NCBI RefSeq assembly: GCF_000719705.1
Contig: NZ_JOHO01000018.1
Coordinates: forward strand, 1-64,000
DNA length: 64,000 bases
Direction of reading: 5' to 3'
From: Streptomyces sp. NRRL S-350
GTDB taxonomy: Bacteria > Actinomycetota > Actinomycetes > Streptomycetales > Streptomycetaceae
Shown here in pieces: positions 16,396-24,793 of the stretch. The notes below the pieces were generated by a model. That model had not been told where the DNA came from and did not search any database. It saw only the letters and a list, made by a program, of their open reading frames with translations. Each line of letters begins with the position of its first letter. Position 1 is the first letter of the stretch. A program made the position numbers and the translations under genes.

Positions 16396-17148
16396 TTGCC
16401 CGCGGTGGAACTCCGACTGGCCCAGGGCACGCCCTGCTGGGTCAGCCTGCTGACCGACGACCTGCCCGGCGCCCGCGCCTTCTACGGCGAACTGCTGGGC
16501 TGGACGTACGCCCCCGGCCCGGGCCAACTCGGCGACTACGTCCGGGCCGAGGTCGACGGGGAGCCGGTCGCCGGCCTCGGCGTCTCCACCGCCACCGGCT
16601 TCCCGGTGCAGTGGACCACCTACTTCGCCGTGGACGACGCCGACCGCACCACCCAGTCGGTCCGCGAGTGCGGCGGCACCGTCGCCGTCGGCCCGCTGCA
16701 GGCCGAGCGGGCCGGGCGGATGGCGATCGCCTCCGACGTCTCCGGCGCCGTGTTCGGCCTCTGGCAGGGCGAGGAGCACCTCGGCCGGGAGGCCGGCAGC
16801 GAACCCGGCGGACCGGCCTGGGCCGAACTGCTCACCCCGGACACCGAGGGCGCCGCCGTCTTCTACGCCGGCGTGTTCGACCTCCCGGTCCGGCCCGGGG
16901 CGGAGGAGAGCTCACTGCTCGTGCACGGCCGCCCGGTCGCCGGCATCCGGCACCGCGCCGACCTGCGCGGCCACCCGCCGCGCTGGCGCACCCACTTCGC
17001 CGTCCGCGACGCCGCCCTGACGGCCCGTCACGCGGTCGAACTCGGCGGCCGGAGTCTGGTCGAGCCGCACGACACCGCCCGGGGCCGTGCCGCCCGGCTG
17101 GCCGACCCGCAGGGCGGCCACTTCTCGGTGCTGGAAACGGGAGCCTAG
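16396..17148 (+). CDS. VOC (glyoxalase/dioxygenase-fold) family protein
   Basis: 250 aa from TTG 16396, chosen because GAGGAGG lies 6 nt upstream (GTG 16405 is the next choice). Two VOC modules are visible: residues 7-118 (GTPCWVSLLTDDLPGARAFY onward) and about 130-248 (GGPAWAELLTPDTEGAAVFY onward, ending RAARLADPQGGHFSVLE). Such two-module proteins bind small molecules or act as lyases; no specific function can be given. Its last 4 nt overlap the end of the convergent thymidine kinase gene, so there is no room for a terminator between them. Confidence 0.88.
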   Translation: MPAVELRLAQGTPCWVSLLTDDLPGARAFYGELLGWTYAPGPGQLGDYVRAEVDGEPVAGLGVSTATGFPVQWTTYFAVDDADRTTQSVRECGGTVAVGPLQAERAGRMAIASDVSGAVFGLWQGEEHLGREAGSEPGGPAWAELLTPDTEGAAVFYAGVFDLPVRPGAEESSLLVHGRPVAGIRHRADLRGHPPRWRTHFAVRDAALTARHAVELGGRSLVEPHDTARGRAARLADPQGGHFSVLETGA

Positions 17149-17801
17149 GCCTGCTGCTCCTCGAAGGGCAGCACGTCCGGGGAGAGCACCGAGGCGCGGG
17201 CCGTCGCGGCCGTCAGCCGGCGGCGGTGGTGGCGGCGGCACAGCACCTCGTAGCCGACCTCGTCGTCGCTCACCGAGATGTCGCCGATCACCACCTGGGC
17301 GCCCTCGACCACCATGACCCCGCCGACCGTCCGGGCGTTGTGGGTCGCCCGCGCGCCGCACCAGCACAGCGCCTCGACCTGCAGCACCTCCACCCGGTCC
17401 GCCAGCTCGATCAGCCGCTGCGAGCCGGGGAACAGCCGGGTGCGGAAGTCGGTGGTGATGCCGAAGGTGTAGACGTCGATGCCCAGCTCGTCCACCACCC
17501 GGGCCAGCTGGTCGACCTGCTCGGCGGAGAAGAACTGCGCCTCGTCGCAGATCAGGTAGTCCACCCGGCCGCCCGCCGAGAGCCGGTGCACCACGTGCGC
17601 GTGGAAGTCGAAGTCGTCCGTCACCTCGACCGCCTCGGCCCGCAGGCCCAGTCGGCTGGAGATCGTCGCCGCGCCCGCCCGGTCGTTGCGGGTGAGGATC
17701 ATGCCCTGCCGGCCGCGCGCGGAGTGGTTGTGGTCCATCTGCAGCGCCAGCGTCGACTTGCCGCAGTCCATCGTGCCCGAGAAGAACACCAGTTCAGCCA
17801 T
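17145..17801 (-). CDS. tdk: thymidine kinase
   Basis: 218 aa, the size of type II (TK1-like) thymidine kinases, which phosphorylate thymidine to dTMP with ATP. The P-loop is SGTMDCGKST (8-17) and the catalytic motif DEAQFF (86-91, E87). The lasso region contributes zinc cysteines in LCWCGAR and CRRHH. It overlaps the VOC gene by 4 nt tail to tail. Upstream on the same strand, 61 bp away, is the phosphodiesterase-like gene, so the two may share a transcript. The cytoplasmic salvage role complements dut at the other end of the window. Confidence 0.93.
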   Translation of the reverse strand: MAELVFFSGTMDCGKSTLALQMDHNHSARGRQGMILTRNDRAGAATISSRLGLRAEAVEVTDDFDFHAHVVHRLSAGGRVDYLICDEAQFFSAEQVDQLARVVDELGIDVYTFGITTDFRTRLFPGSQRLIELADRVEVLQVEALCWCGARATHNARTVGGVMVVEGAQVVIGDISVSDDEVGYEVLCRRHHRRRLTAATARASVLSPDVLPFEEQQA

Positions 17802-17862
17802 GGGTGGAGCAAGGGCCTTTCACGTCGGGGGAGTTCGGGCACAGAAGAGTCACGGGGGCGGC

Positions 17863-19050
17863 TCAGCCGCGGACTTCGAGCAGCGGCACGAACTGCTCGA
17901 CCGGGGTCATCGAACCGTGCAGGCCGATCATCGCGGACTCGCCGGGCTCGTTGCGGGAGGCGACGATCGCGATGTCGTCCCGCGCGGCGGCGACCACGTC
18001 GCCGATCCGGCCGTGCACCCGCTCGTCCACCGACGGGCCGAACCAGCCCGCCTCGATCGCCTGGTCCCGGGTGGCGACCCACATCCGGTCGCCCAGCACC
18101 TCGCTCCAGACCGCGTGCACGTCGGCCGCGGCCCCCGGCACCGCGTACACGTGCCGGGCCCGGCCCTCGCCGCCGAGCAGGGCCACCCCGGCGCCCAGCT
18201 CCCAGTCCTCGTCGAAGTCGATCCGGTCCTCCGGCGCGATGTCGATCATGCCGTGGTCGGCCGTCACGTACATCGCCGAGCGCGGCGGCAGCTGCTGGGC
18301 CAGCCGGCGGGCCAGCCGGTCCACCGCGTCCAGGGTCATCCGCCACTCGTCGGAGTCCACGCCGAAGCGGTGGCCCGCACCGTCCAGTTCGCTGACGTAC
18401 GTGTACACCAGCGCCCGGTCGTGCTCGGCCAGCCAGGAGGCGGCCAGGTCCATCCGCTCCTCGCCGGTCGTCCGGCCCAGGAAGGTGCCGCCGGACAGCG
18501 CCACCTTGGTCAGCGGGGTCTGGGCGAACAGCGGGGAGGAGACCTGGGCCGTCGCCACCCCGGCCGCGTGCGTCCGCTCGAAGACCGTGGGGTACGGCTG
18601 CCAGGCGTGCGGCTCGGTCGGCGGCTGCCAGCGCAGCTGGTTCATCAGGTAGCCGGCGCCCGGCACCGCCACCGTGTACCCGACCAGGCCGTGCAGGCCC
18701 GGCGGCGTCCCGGTGCCGACTGAGGCCAGCGAGGTCGCCGTGGTGGACGGGAAGCCCGCGGTCAGCGGCCGGCCGCTGCCGCCCAGCGAACTCCCGGCGA
18801 GCGAGGACAGGAACGGCGCGTACTCGGGGTGGCGCAGCAGCAGCTCCCAGCCCAGGCCGTCCACCAGGAACACCACCACCCGGTCCGCCGGGGCGATCGG
18901 CAGCGTCGCGGTGAAGCCGGGCACGCCGAGGCCCGCCGCCACCGAGGGCAGTAGGTCGCACAGCGAGCCGCTGCCGTAGGGGGGCGCGGGAGCCGCGGCC
19001 GGGTCAAGGATCTCGAAGGCGTCGTAGCCGTCGGCAGGTGCGAAGGACAT
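17863..19050 (-). CDS. alkaline-phosphatase-superfamily protein (nucleotide pyrophosphatase type)
   Basis: 395 aa from ATG 19050; the open frame extends to 19167 but overlaps the upstream gene. Metal and nucleophile motifs of the alkaline phosphatase superfamily are visible: VVVFLVDGLGWELL (first metal Asp), FPSTTATSLASVGTG (Thr nucleophile) and YVTADHGMID (metal Asp/His). Members hydrolyse phosphodiesters or pyrophosphates. No signal peptide is apparent, so location is probably cytoplasmic. It lies 31 bp downstream of the DUF5998 gene, likely one operon with it and tdk. Confidence 0.87.
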   Translation of the reverse strand: MSFAPADGYDAFEILDPAAAPAPPYGSGSLCDLLPSVAAGLGVPGFTATLPIAPADRVVVFLVDGLGWELLLRHPEYAPFLSSLAGSSLGGSGRPLTAGFPSTTATSLASVGTGTPPGLHGLVGYTVAVPGAGYLMNQLRWQPPTEPHAWQPYPTVFERTHAAGVATAQVSSPLFAQTPLTKVALSGGTFLGRTTGEERMDLAASWLAEHDRALVYTYVSELDGAGHRFGVDSDEWRMTLDAVDRLARRLAQQLPPRSAMYVTADHGMIDIAPEDRIDFDEDWELGAGVALLGGEGRARHVYAVPGAAADVHAVWSEVLGDRMWVATRDQAIEAGWFGPSVDERVHGRIGDVVAAARDDIAIVASRNEPGESAMIGLHGSMTPVEQFVPLLEVRG

Positions 19051-19081
19051 GGAACCGGATTCGTAGCGTTCGGTGCGGCGA

Positions 19082-19678
19082 TCAGACCCGGGGGCCGTTG
19101 TTGATCGTCGCGTCGGACAGCGCCCGGGCGAACACCAGCGCCTGGGCCACCGTCTCCGGCCCGTCACCGGCCTCGCTCACCCGCAGCGAGAGGTCGTCGG
19201 CCGTCGCCGAGCCGGTGTAGCCGTGATCCGCCTCGCAGTTCGGGTCCGAGCAGCCGGCCGGCTCCAGGTCCAGCCGCTGCACCGCGCCCCAGCCGATCGT
19301 CAGCACGACCTCGCGCGGCAGTGTCCCGGGGGTGTACGTCTCCGGGTTGGCGACCATCCGGCTCACCACGACCGAGCCGATCCGGTCCAGCCGGACGCTC
19401 TCCGTCGAGGTCGTCGCGTACGGCACCGCCGGGCTGCCCTCGGCCCCCGACTGCTCGTCGGTGTGGCTCACCACGAACCGGGTCGGGGTCAGCACCAGCA
19501 CCGTCACGTGCCGGCGGACCTCGTTGGCGTCGAAGGTCGTCTCCTGGTGCACCAGGTAGGAGCCGATCGGCTCCGGGCCCACCGCGGACTCGACCGCCTC
19601 GGACACCAGGGCCGGGTAGTAGCCGCTGCGCTCGATCGCCGAGCGCAGGTCCTGAGTGGTGGTACCGGTCTTCGCCAT
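19082..19678 (-). CDS. DUF5998 family protein
   Basis: 198 aa from ATG 19678 with AGGA at 7 nt; the frame opens earlier (19759). The sequence begins MAKTGTTTQDLRSAIERSG and contains SYLVHQETTFDANEVRRHV, a CSDPNCEADHGYTG segment with paired cysteines, and a C-terminal helix with FARALSDATI. It is a conserved actinobacterial protein of unknown function, always seen near the phosphodiesterase-like gene as far as I recall. No membrane segment. The Cys-His cluster (about 145-155) could bind a metal. Confidence 0.83.
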   Translation of the reverse strand: MAKTGTTTQDLRSAIERSGYYPALVSEAVESAVGPEPIGSYLVHQETTFDANEVRRHVTVLVLTPTRFVVSHTDEQSGAEGSPAVPYATTSTESVRLDRIGSVVVSRMVANPETYTPGTLPREVVLTIGWGAVQRLDLEPAGCSDPNCEADHGYTGSATADDLSLRVSEAGDGPETVAQALVFARALSDATINNGPRV

Positions 19679-19769
19679 ATCTCCATCCTGGCATGGTCCG
19701 CCGACGAAGCGGGCGGCACGGCGCCGAGCTTCGGACAGCAGCGCCCGGGCAGGGCGCAACCAAGGAAGG

Positions 19770-22688
19770 TTACAGCGTGCTCATGGCGCGCGGGCCCAGA
19801 TCGCTGCGGACGGGCAGCGGCGCGACCCGCACCCGCGCCCCCAGGATCGCCAGCCCGTGCGGGGCCACGACCACGGGTTCGAGATCCACCGAGGCGATCT
19901 CCGGAACGTCGTCCACCAACTGCGACACCCTGAGCAGCAGTTCCTCCAGGGCGCCGGTGTCCACCGCCTCGGCTCCGCGCCAGCCGAACAGCAGCGGCGC
20001 GGCGCGCACCTCCCGGATCAGCCCGGCGACGTCCTGGTCGGTGGCGGGGACCAGCCGGTGCGCCGTGTCGCCCAGGAGTTCGGCCGGCGCGCCGGCCAGA
20101 CCGAAGGAGAGGATCGCGCCGACCGCCGGGTCCACCGTGGCGCCGATCACGGTGTCCACGCCGCGCGGCGCCATCCGCTGCACCACCAGCTCGGCCTGCG
20201 CGGCGCCGCCGAGCAGTGCGTCCAGCTCGCGGTGCGCGCGGCGCAGGCCCGCCTCGCCGGTCAGGTCCAGCCGGACGCTGCCCAGGTCGGGGCGGTGGCG
20301 CAGGTGCGGGGCGGTCGCCTTCAGGGCCACCGGGTAGCCGAGCGAGGCCGCCGCCGACACGGCCGTCTCCTCGTCCGGGGCCGGGAGTGTCGGGGACACG
20401 TCGATGCCGTAGCGGGCCAGCAGCTCGCGGGCCCCGGCGTCGGGCAGGGTGATCCGGGCGCCGCCCGGCTGGGTACGCGTCGTGAGCGAGCGGCGCAGGG
20501 TGCCCCGGTCGAGCGTGGTGGTGGGCGCCGGGCGGAGTGCGGCCCGGGTGCTCAGCGCCGCCGCGACCAGGGCGCGGGCGCCGGGCTCGTCGATCCGGTC
20601 CAGGTCGGGGACGCGGGCCGTCTCCTCCGCCTCGGCCGTCCGGCGGCGCCACTGCGCGTAGTGGACGGCGTGGGCGAGGGCGTGGACGGCCCGCTCGGGC
20701 GCCGCGTACCCGGGGATGCCGCCGGGGCGCAGCCGGGCGGGCAGGTCGGTCAGCGCCAGGTGGGCGAGCAGCAGCGGCTTGCCCACCTCCTTGGCGCGCA
20801 GGCCCGCTTCGAGCAGGCCGGCGGCGATCTCCGGGTCGTCCGAGCCCATGGCGGGGTCGTCGTCGCCGGTCAGCCGGCCGCCCATGAAGGCGTGGGCGGA
20901 GGTGCCGATCGGCGGGATCGCGACAGCGATCACCGCGTCCACGGCCGGATCGGCGAGGGCGACGTCGAGCGCGATCCGGAAGTTCTCGCCGGTAGCGGCG
21001 GTGGTGAGGTCGACGGGCGTGCGCGGACGCAGGCCGGCGCCCAGCAGGGCGTCGTAGGTGAGCAGGCCGAGCGAGTCGGAGTTGCCGACCACCGCGACCC
21101 GGTCCCCCGCGGGCAGCGGTTGCAGGGCCAGCAGCTCGCCGGTGTCGTACAGCTCGGTGATGGTCGCGACCCTGATGACGCCCGCCTGCTCGAACAGCGC
21201 GTCCACCGTCGCGTCGCGCAGGCCGGTGGCGGTGGCCGGGACGGCGTGCCCGGGCGGCAGGCTGCCGGTGTGCCGGGCGCCCTTGACCACCACGATCGGC
21301 TTGGCGGCGGCCAGGCGGCGGGCGATCCGGGTGAACTTGCGCGGGTTGCCGAAGGACTCCAGGTACAGCAGCACCACCTGGGTGGCCTCGTCCTCGGCCC
21401 AGTACTGCAGGAAGTCGTTGCCGGAGACGTCGGCGCGGTTGCCCACCGAGGCGAACGAGGAGACGCCGAGGCCGCGCCGGTGGGCGGCCTCCAGCAGGGC
21501 CACACCGATCGCGCCGGACTGGCAGAAGATCCCGAAGCCGCCGCGGCCGGGCAGGCGCGGCGCGAGCGAGGCGTTCAGCGGGCTCTCGGGATCGGTGTTG
21601 ATCAGGCCGAAGGCGTTCGGGCCGATCACCCGCATCCCCGCCGCGCGGGCCTGGCGGACGAGTGCGCGCTGGCGGTCCCGGCCCTCCGGGCCGGTCTCCG
21701 CGTAACCGGCGGTGACCACCACCAGTCCCTGCACGCCGTGGGCTCCGCATTCGGCGACGGCGGCCGGGACGGCGTCTTCGGGGACGGCGATCACCGCGAG
21801 GTCCACCGGCCCGGGAATGTCCGGAATCGAACGGTGCACGGGGACGCCGTCCAGTTCGGTGCCGGGCGGGGCATTGCGGTTCACCGCGTGGACGGGGTAC
21901 CCGGCGGGGGCGCTGCCCAGGAGGTCGCGCAGGATCGCCCGGCCGACCGTCTGCGGGTTGCGGGAGACCCCGACCACCGCCACCGAGCGCGGGGTGAGCA
22001 GCCGCTGCACCGAGCGGGCCTCGGCGCGGTGCTCACGGGCGCGCATCACGGCGAGCGAGCGCTCGGTCTGTTCGAGGTCGAACTCCAGGTGCACCACACC
22101 GTCGGCGAAACTGCGGCGCTGGGTGTAGCCGGCGTCGGTGAAGACCTTCACCATCTTCCGGTTCTCCGGCAGCACCTCCGCCTGGAACCGGCGGATGCCG
22201 CGCTCCTGCGCCACCGCCGCGATGTGTTCCAGCAGCGCCGAGGCGACGCCGCGGCCCTGGTGGGCGTCCTGCACCAGGAAGGCCACCTCGGCGTCCGTCC
22301 CGGTCTCGGAGGGGCGGCCCTCGGCGTCGATCCGGTCGTACCGGACGGTGGCGATGATGTGGTCCCGGATGACCACGGCGAGGCCGACCCGGTTCACGAA
22401 GTCGTGGTGGGTGAAGCGGCGGACGTCCCGGTCGGAGAGGCGCGGGTAGGGGGCGAAGAAGCGGAAGTACTTGGACTGGTCCGAGACCTGCTCGTAGAAC
22501 TCGACGAGGCGCCCGGCGTCGGCGGGTGTGATCGGCCGGATCCGGGCCGTACCGCCGTCGCGCAGCAGGATGTCCGCCTCCCAGTGCTGCGGGTAGTCCG
22601 GGTGCTGCTGGGGGTCGGCTGCCGCGGGGTCGTCCACATTCGTCAGGTTATCCGGCGGTGGGCCGAATGGCGCCGGGTGCGTGGCCAC
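19770..22688 (-). CDS. GNAT / NDP-forming acyl-CoA ligase fusion, protein acetyltransferase type
   Basis: 972 aa. An N-terminal GNAT domain (about 36-205, acetyl-CoA loop DAHQGRGVASALLEH) is fused to an NDP-forming acyl-CoA synthetase body: CoA-binding (about 235-360), ligase (365-690) and ATP-grasp (about 760-960). This GNAT-first order matches the Streptomyces PatA type of protein lysine acetyltransferase, which modifies acyl-CoA synthetases. In the ligase part, the segment before DATVDALFEQAGVIRV lacks the SHTG motif that carries the phosphorylated His in active enzymes, so that half is probably a sensor. Start: GTG 22688 is used; GTG 22637 with TAACCT 7 nt before it is a possible leaderless start. 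Confidence 0.88.
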   Translation of the reverse strand: MATHPAPFGPPPDNLTNVDDPAAADPQQHPDYPQHWEADILLRDGGTARIRPITPADAGRLVEFYEQVSDQSKYFRFFAPYPRLSDRDVRRFTHHDFVNRVGLAVVIRDHIIATVRYDRIDAEGRPSETGTDAEVAFLVQDAHQGRGVASALLEHIAAVAQERGIRRFQAEVLPENRKMVKVFTDAGYTQRRSFADGVVHLEFDLEQTERSLAVMRAREHRAEARSVQRLLTPRSVAVVGVSRNPQTVGRAILRDLLGSAPAGYPVHAVNRNAPPGTELDGVPVHRSIPDIPGPVDLAVIAVPEDAVPAAVAECGAHGVQGLVVVTAGYAETGPEGRDRQRALVRQARAAGMRVIGPNAFGLINTDPESPLNASLAPRLPGRGGFGIFCQSGAIGVALLEAAHRRGLGVSSFASVGNRADVSGNDFLQYWAEDEATQVVLLYLESFGNPRKFTRIARRLAAAKPIVVVKGARHTGSLPPGHAVPATATGLRDATVDALFEQAGVIRVATITELYDTGELLALQPLPAGDRVAVVGNSDSLGLLTYDALLGAGLRPRTPVDLTTAATGENFRIALDVALADPAVDAVIAVAIPPIGTSAHAFMGGRLTGDDDPAMGSDDPEIAAGLLEAGLRAKEVGKPLLLAHLALTDLPARLRPGGIPGYAAPERAVHALAHAVHYAQWRRRTAEAEETARVPDLDRIDEPGARALVAAALSTRAALRPAPTTTLDRGTLRRSLTTRTQPGGARITLPDAGARELLARYGIDVSPTLPAPDEETAVSAAASLGYPVALKATAPHLRHRPDLGSVRLDLTGEAGLRRAHRELDALLGGAAQAELVVQRMAPRGVDTVIGATVDPAVGAILSFGLAGAPAELLGDTAHRLVPATDQDVAGLIREVRAAPLLFGWRGAEAVDTGALEELLLRVSQLVDDVPEIASVDLEPVVVAPHGLAILGARVRVAPLPVRSDLGPRAMSTL

Positions 22689-22862
22689 GGCAGGGTGGAC
22701 GGGATCCGCGGGCGGGGTTTATGCCCCGAAAAGAAACAATCACAAGTCCTGAACGCGGCGGCCCGCAGGGGCCACCTGCATGCGACACTGGTCTAGACAA
22801 CATGGCCGCTCCCCCGCTCCCCGAGCACGGCCGTGACCAGCTTCACCGGAAAGGCACGTCTC

Positions 22863-23144
22863 ATGGCCGAGCGCCGCGTCACCATCGGTTGGGCCGAGGG
22901 CCTGCACGCCCGTCCCGCCTCCGTCTTCGTCCGGGCCGTCACGGCCACCGGCGTGCCGATCACCATCGCCAAGCCCGGCGGCACCCCCGTCAACGCCGCC
23001 TCCATGCTCGGCCTCCTCGGCCTCGGCGCCCAGGGCGGCGACGAGGTCGTCCTGGCCTCCGACGCCGAGAACGCCGACGACGCCCTCGACCGCCTCGCCA
23101 AGCTCGTCCAGGAAGGCCTCGACGAGCTCCCGGCCGCAGCCTGA
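22863..23144 (+). CDS. ptsH: phosphocarrier protein HPr
   Basis: 93 aa from ATG 22863, with GGAAAGG upstream. It relays phosphate from enzyme I to the sugar-specific enzymes II of the phosphotransferase system. The phosphorylated H15 sits in GLHARPAS, and the region around S47 (NAASMLGLLGLG) matches the regulatory-serine loop of the family, although actinobacteria generally lack HPr kinase. Codon bias is strong. It is a single-gene unit, divergent from the acetyltransferase fusion and ended by a 17-bp perfect hairpin. Enzyme I is not in this window. Confidence 0.96.
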   Translation: MAERRVTIGWAEGLHARPASVFVRAVTATGVPITIAKPGGTPVNAASMLGLLGLGAQGGDEVVLASDAENADDALDRLAKLVQEGLDELPAAA

Positions 23145-23160
23145 GGGCAACCGCCCGCCC

Positions 23161-23197
23161 GATCGGGGTGCCGCCGGACACCGGCGGCACCCCGATC
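23161..23197. terminator. terminator after ptsH (bidirectional with rtcB)
   Basis: A 17-bp perfect stem (23161-23177 and 23181-23197) with a 3-nt ACA loop, 16 bp after the ptsH stop and between convergent genes. Confidence 0.9.
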
Positions 23198-23265
23198 CGC
23201 CGTGGCGGGCCCTGGGGCCCCGGCCGCGGTGAGGCCGGGTCGGCCCCGCCCGCGGCCGGCCGTCG

Positions 23266-24459
23266 TCAGCCCTTGACGCAGACGACCTGCTTGAGGTGCG
23301 CGACCACCTCGACGAGGTCCTTCTGCTGCTCGATGACTTTCTCGATGTTCTTGTAGGCGCCCGGGATCTCGTCCACCACGCCGCTGTCCTTGCGGCACTC
23401 CACGCCCTTGGTCTGCTCGGCGAGGTCCCGCGCGGTGAACCGCTTCTTCGCGGCGGTGCGGCTCATCTTGCGGCCGGCGCCGTGCGAGGCGGAGTTGAAC
23501 GCCGCCTCGTTGCCCAGGCCGCGGACGATGTAGGAGCCCGTCCCCATCGAACCCGGGATGATCCCGAGGTCGCCGGAGCCGGCCCGGATCGCGCCCTTGC
23601 GGGTGACCAGCAGGTCGACGCCGTCGTACCGCTCCTCCGCCACGTAGTTGTGGTGGCAGCTGATGACCTCGTCGAAGGTGACCTCCGCCTTGGTGAACTC
23701 ACGCCGGACGACGTCCTGGAAGAGCGCCATCATGACCGCGCGGTTGTGCTTCGCGTACTCCTGCGCCCAGAAGAGGTCCTGCCGGTAGGCGCCCATCTCC
23801 GGGGTCTTCGCGAGGAAGACCGCGAGGTCCCGGTCGACCAGGCCCTGGTTGTGCGGCAGCGAGCGGGCGACGCCCATGTGGTGCTCCGCCAGCTCCTTGC
23901 CGATGTTGCGCGATCCGGAATGCAGCATCAACCAGACGGCACCCGTGCCGTCCAGGCACACCTCCGAGAAGTGGTTGCCCGAGCCGAGCGTCCCCATCTG
24001 CTGCATCGCCCGCTCGCGGCGCCACTTGACGTCCTCCGCAATGCCGTCGAAGCGCTGCCAGAAGTCGTCCCAGCCGGCGGCCCGGAACCCCCGCAGCTTG
24101 GCCGGGTCGACCGGGTCGGTGTGCAGGCCGCGGCCGACCGGGATGGCCCGCTCGATTTCGCGACGCAGACCGGAGAGGTCGTCCGGGAGGTCCTCCGCCG
24201 TGAGCGAGGTCTTCACCGCGCTCATCCCGCAGCCGATGTCGACGCCGACCGCCGCCGGGCAGACGGCGTCCTTCATGGCGATGACGGAGCCGACCGTCGC
24301 GCCCTTGCCCAGGTGGACGTCGGGCATCACGGCGAGGCCGCGCAGCCCGGGCAGGGAGCTGATGTTGCGCAGCTGCTCCAAGGCCTGGCCCTCGACCGTC
24401 GCGGGGTCGGTCCACATCCGGATCGGGACCCGGACGCCGGGGACTTCGGTGTACGACAT
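23266..24459 (-). CDS. rtcB: RNA-splicing ligase RtcB
   Basis: 397 aa. RtcB joins RNA ends bearing 2',3'-cyclic phosphate or 3'-phosphate to 5'-hydroxyl ends using GTP and Mn2+, for RNA repair. Metal ligands are visible: MPDVHLGKG (H49), VGVDIGCGM (D74, C77) and GSGNHFSEV (H163). The guanylylated histidine is H326 in NSASHGAGR. ATG 24459 starts the gene, with a GGAGGT-type site upstream. No archease or RtcR-like regulator lies beside it. Its long upstream region carries a 24-codon reading frame with a good ribosome site (24565-24639). Confidence 0.96.
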   Translation of the reverse strand: MSYTEVPGVRVPIRMWTDPATVEGQALEQLRNISSLPGLRGLAVMPDVHLGKGATVGSVIAMKDAVCPAAVGVDIGCGMSAVKTSLTAEDLPDDLSGLRREIERAIPVGRGLHTDPVDPAKLRGFRAAGWDDFWQRFDGIAEDVKWRRERAMQQMGTLGSGNHFSEVCLDGTGAVWLMLHSGSRNIGKELAEHHMGVARSLPHNQGLVDRDLAVFLAKTPEMGAYRQDLFWAQEYAKHNRAVMMALFQDVVRREFTKAEVTFDEVISCHHNYVAEERYDGVDLLVTRKGAIRAGSGDLGIIPGSMGTGSYIVRGLGNEAAFNSASHGAGRKMSRTAAKKRFTARDLAEQTKGVECRKDSGVVDEIPGAYKNIEKVIEQQKDLVEVVAHLKQVVCVKG

Positions 24460-24564
24460 GGGTGAACGACCTCCAGAGGTCGGGTGGTTCGGGAAAGTGG
24501 GGTGCCGCGCGATGAATCCCGGCGCGGCTCGGGGAAGTCCAGGGGTGGAGCTCAGGGGCGGGGC

Positions 24565-24639
24565 TCAGACGCCCGGGGCGACGGAACGGGGGCAGTACGG
24601 CCTCGGGGAGCGTCGTCGTATGGCTTGCTCGACCCGCAT
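24565..24639 (-). CDS. candidate 24-aa upstream peptide before rtcB
   Basis: ATG 24639 follows GGGAGG with 8-nt spacing, a better ribosome site than many genes here. The peptide is Arg/Pro rich (MRVEQAIRRRSPRPYCPRSV, then APGV) and ends with TGA at 24565, 105 bp before the rtcB ATG. A TTGCCC element and a GATAGATG element lie upstream (around 24695-24725) and could be its promoter. A GCGCAC/GTGCGC hairpin sits just before it. It could be a regulatory leader peptide or a chance frame; no family is recognised. Confidence 0.4.
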   Translation of the reverse strand: MRVEQAIRRRSPRPYCPRSVAPGV

Positions 24640-24737
24640 GGTGACCGCCTCCCTTCCCTCGTCGCCGTGCGCACCTGCTGTGCGCCGGGGAACATCTATC
24701 CACGGAACCGACGGGGCGGGCAAGGGATTTAAAAACG

Positions 24738-24777
24738 CGTCCGGCCCGGCGGAGCGGGTGCTCCACCGGGCCGGACG
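24738..24777 (-). terminator. intrinsic terminator after the M16 peptidase pair
   Basis: CGTCCGGCCCGG (24738-24749) pairs perfectly with CCGGGCCGGACG (24766-24777); on the minus strand the stem is followed by CG and TTTTT. A classic stem plus T tract, 17 bp past the stop at 24794. Confidence 0.92.
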
Positions 24778-24793
24778 GCGACGGCCGGGGCCG

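Noticed and set aside
24484..24732. Plus-strand frame over the rtcB leader
   Set aside because: No coding bias and no ribosome site; the minus-strand upstream frame is a better candidate.
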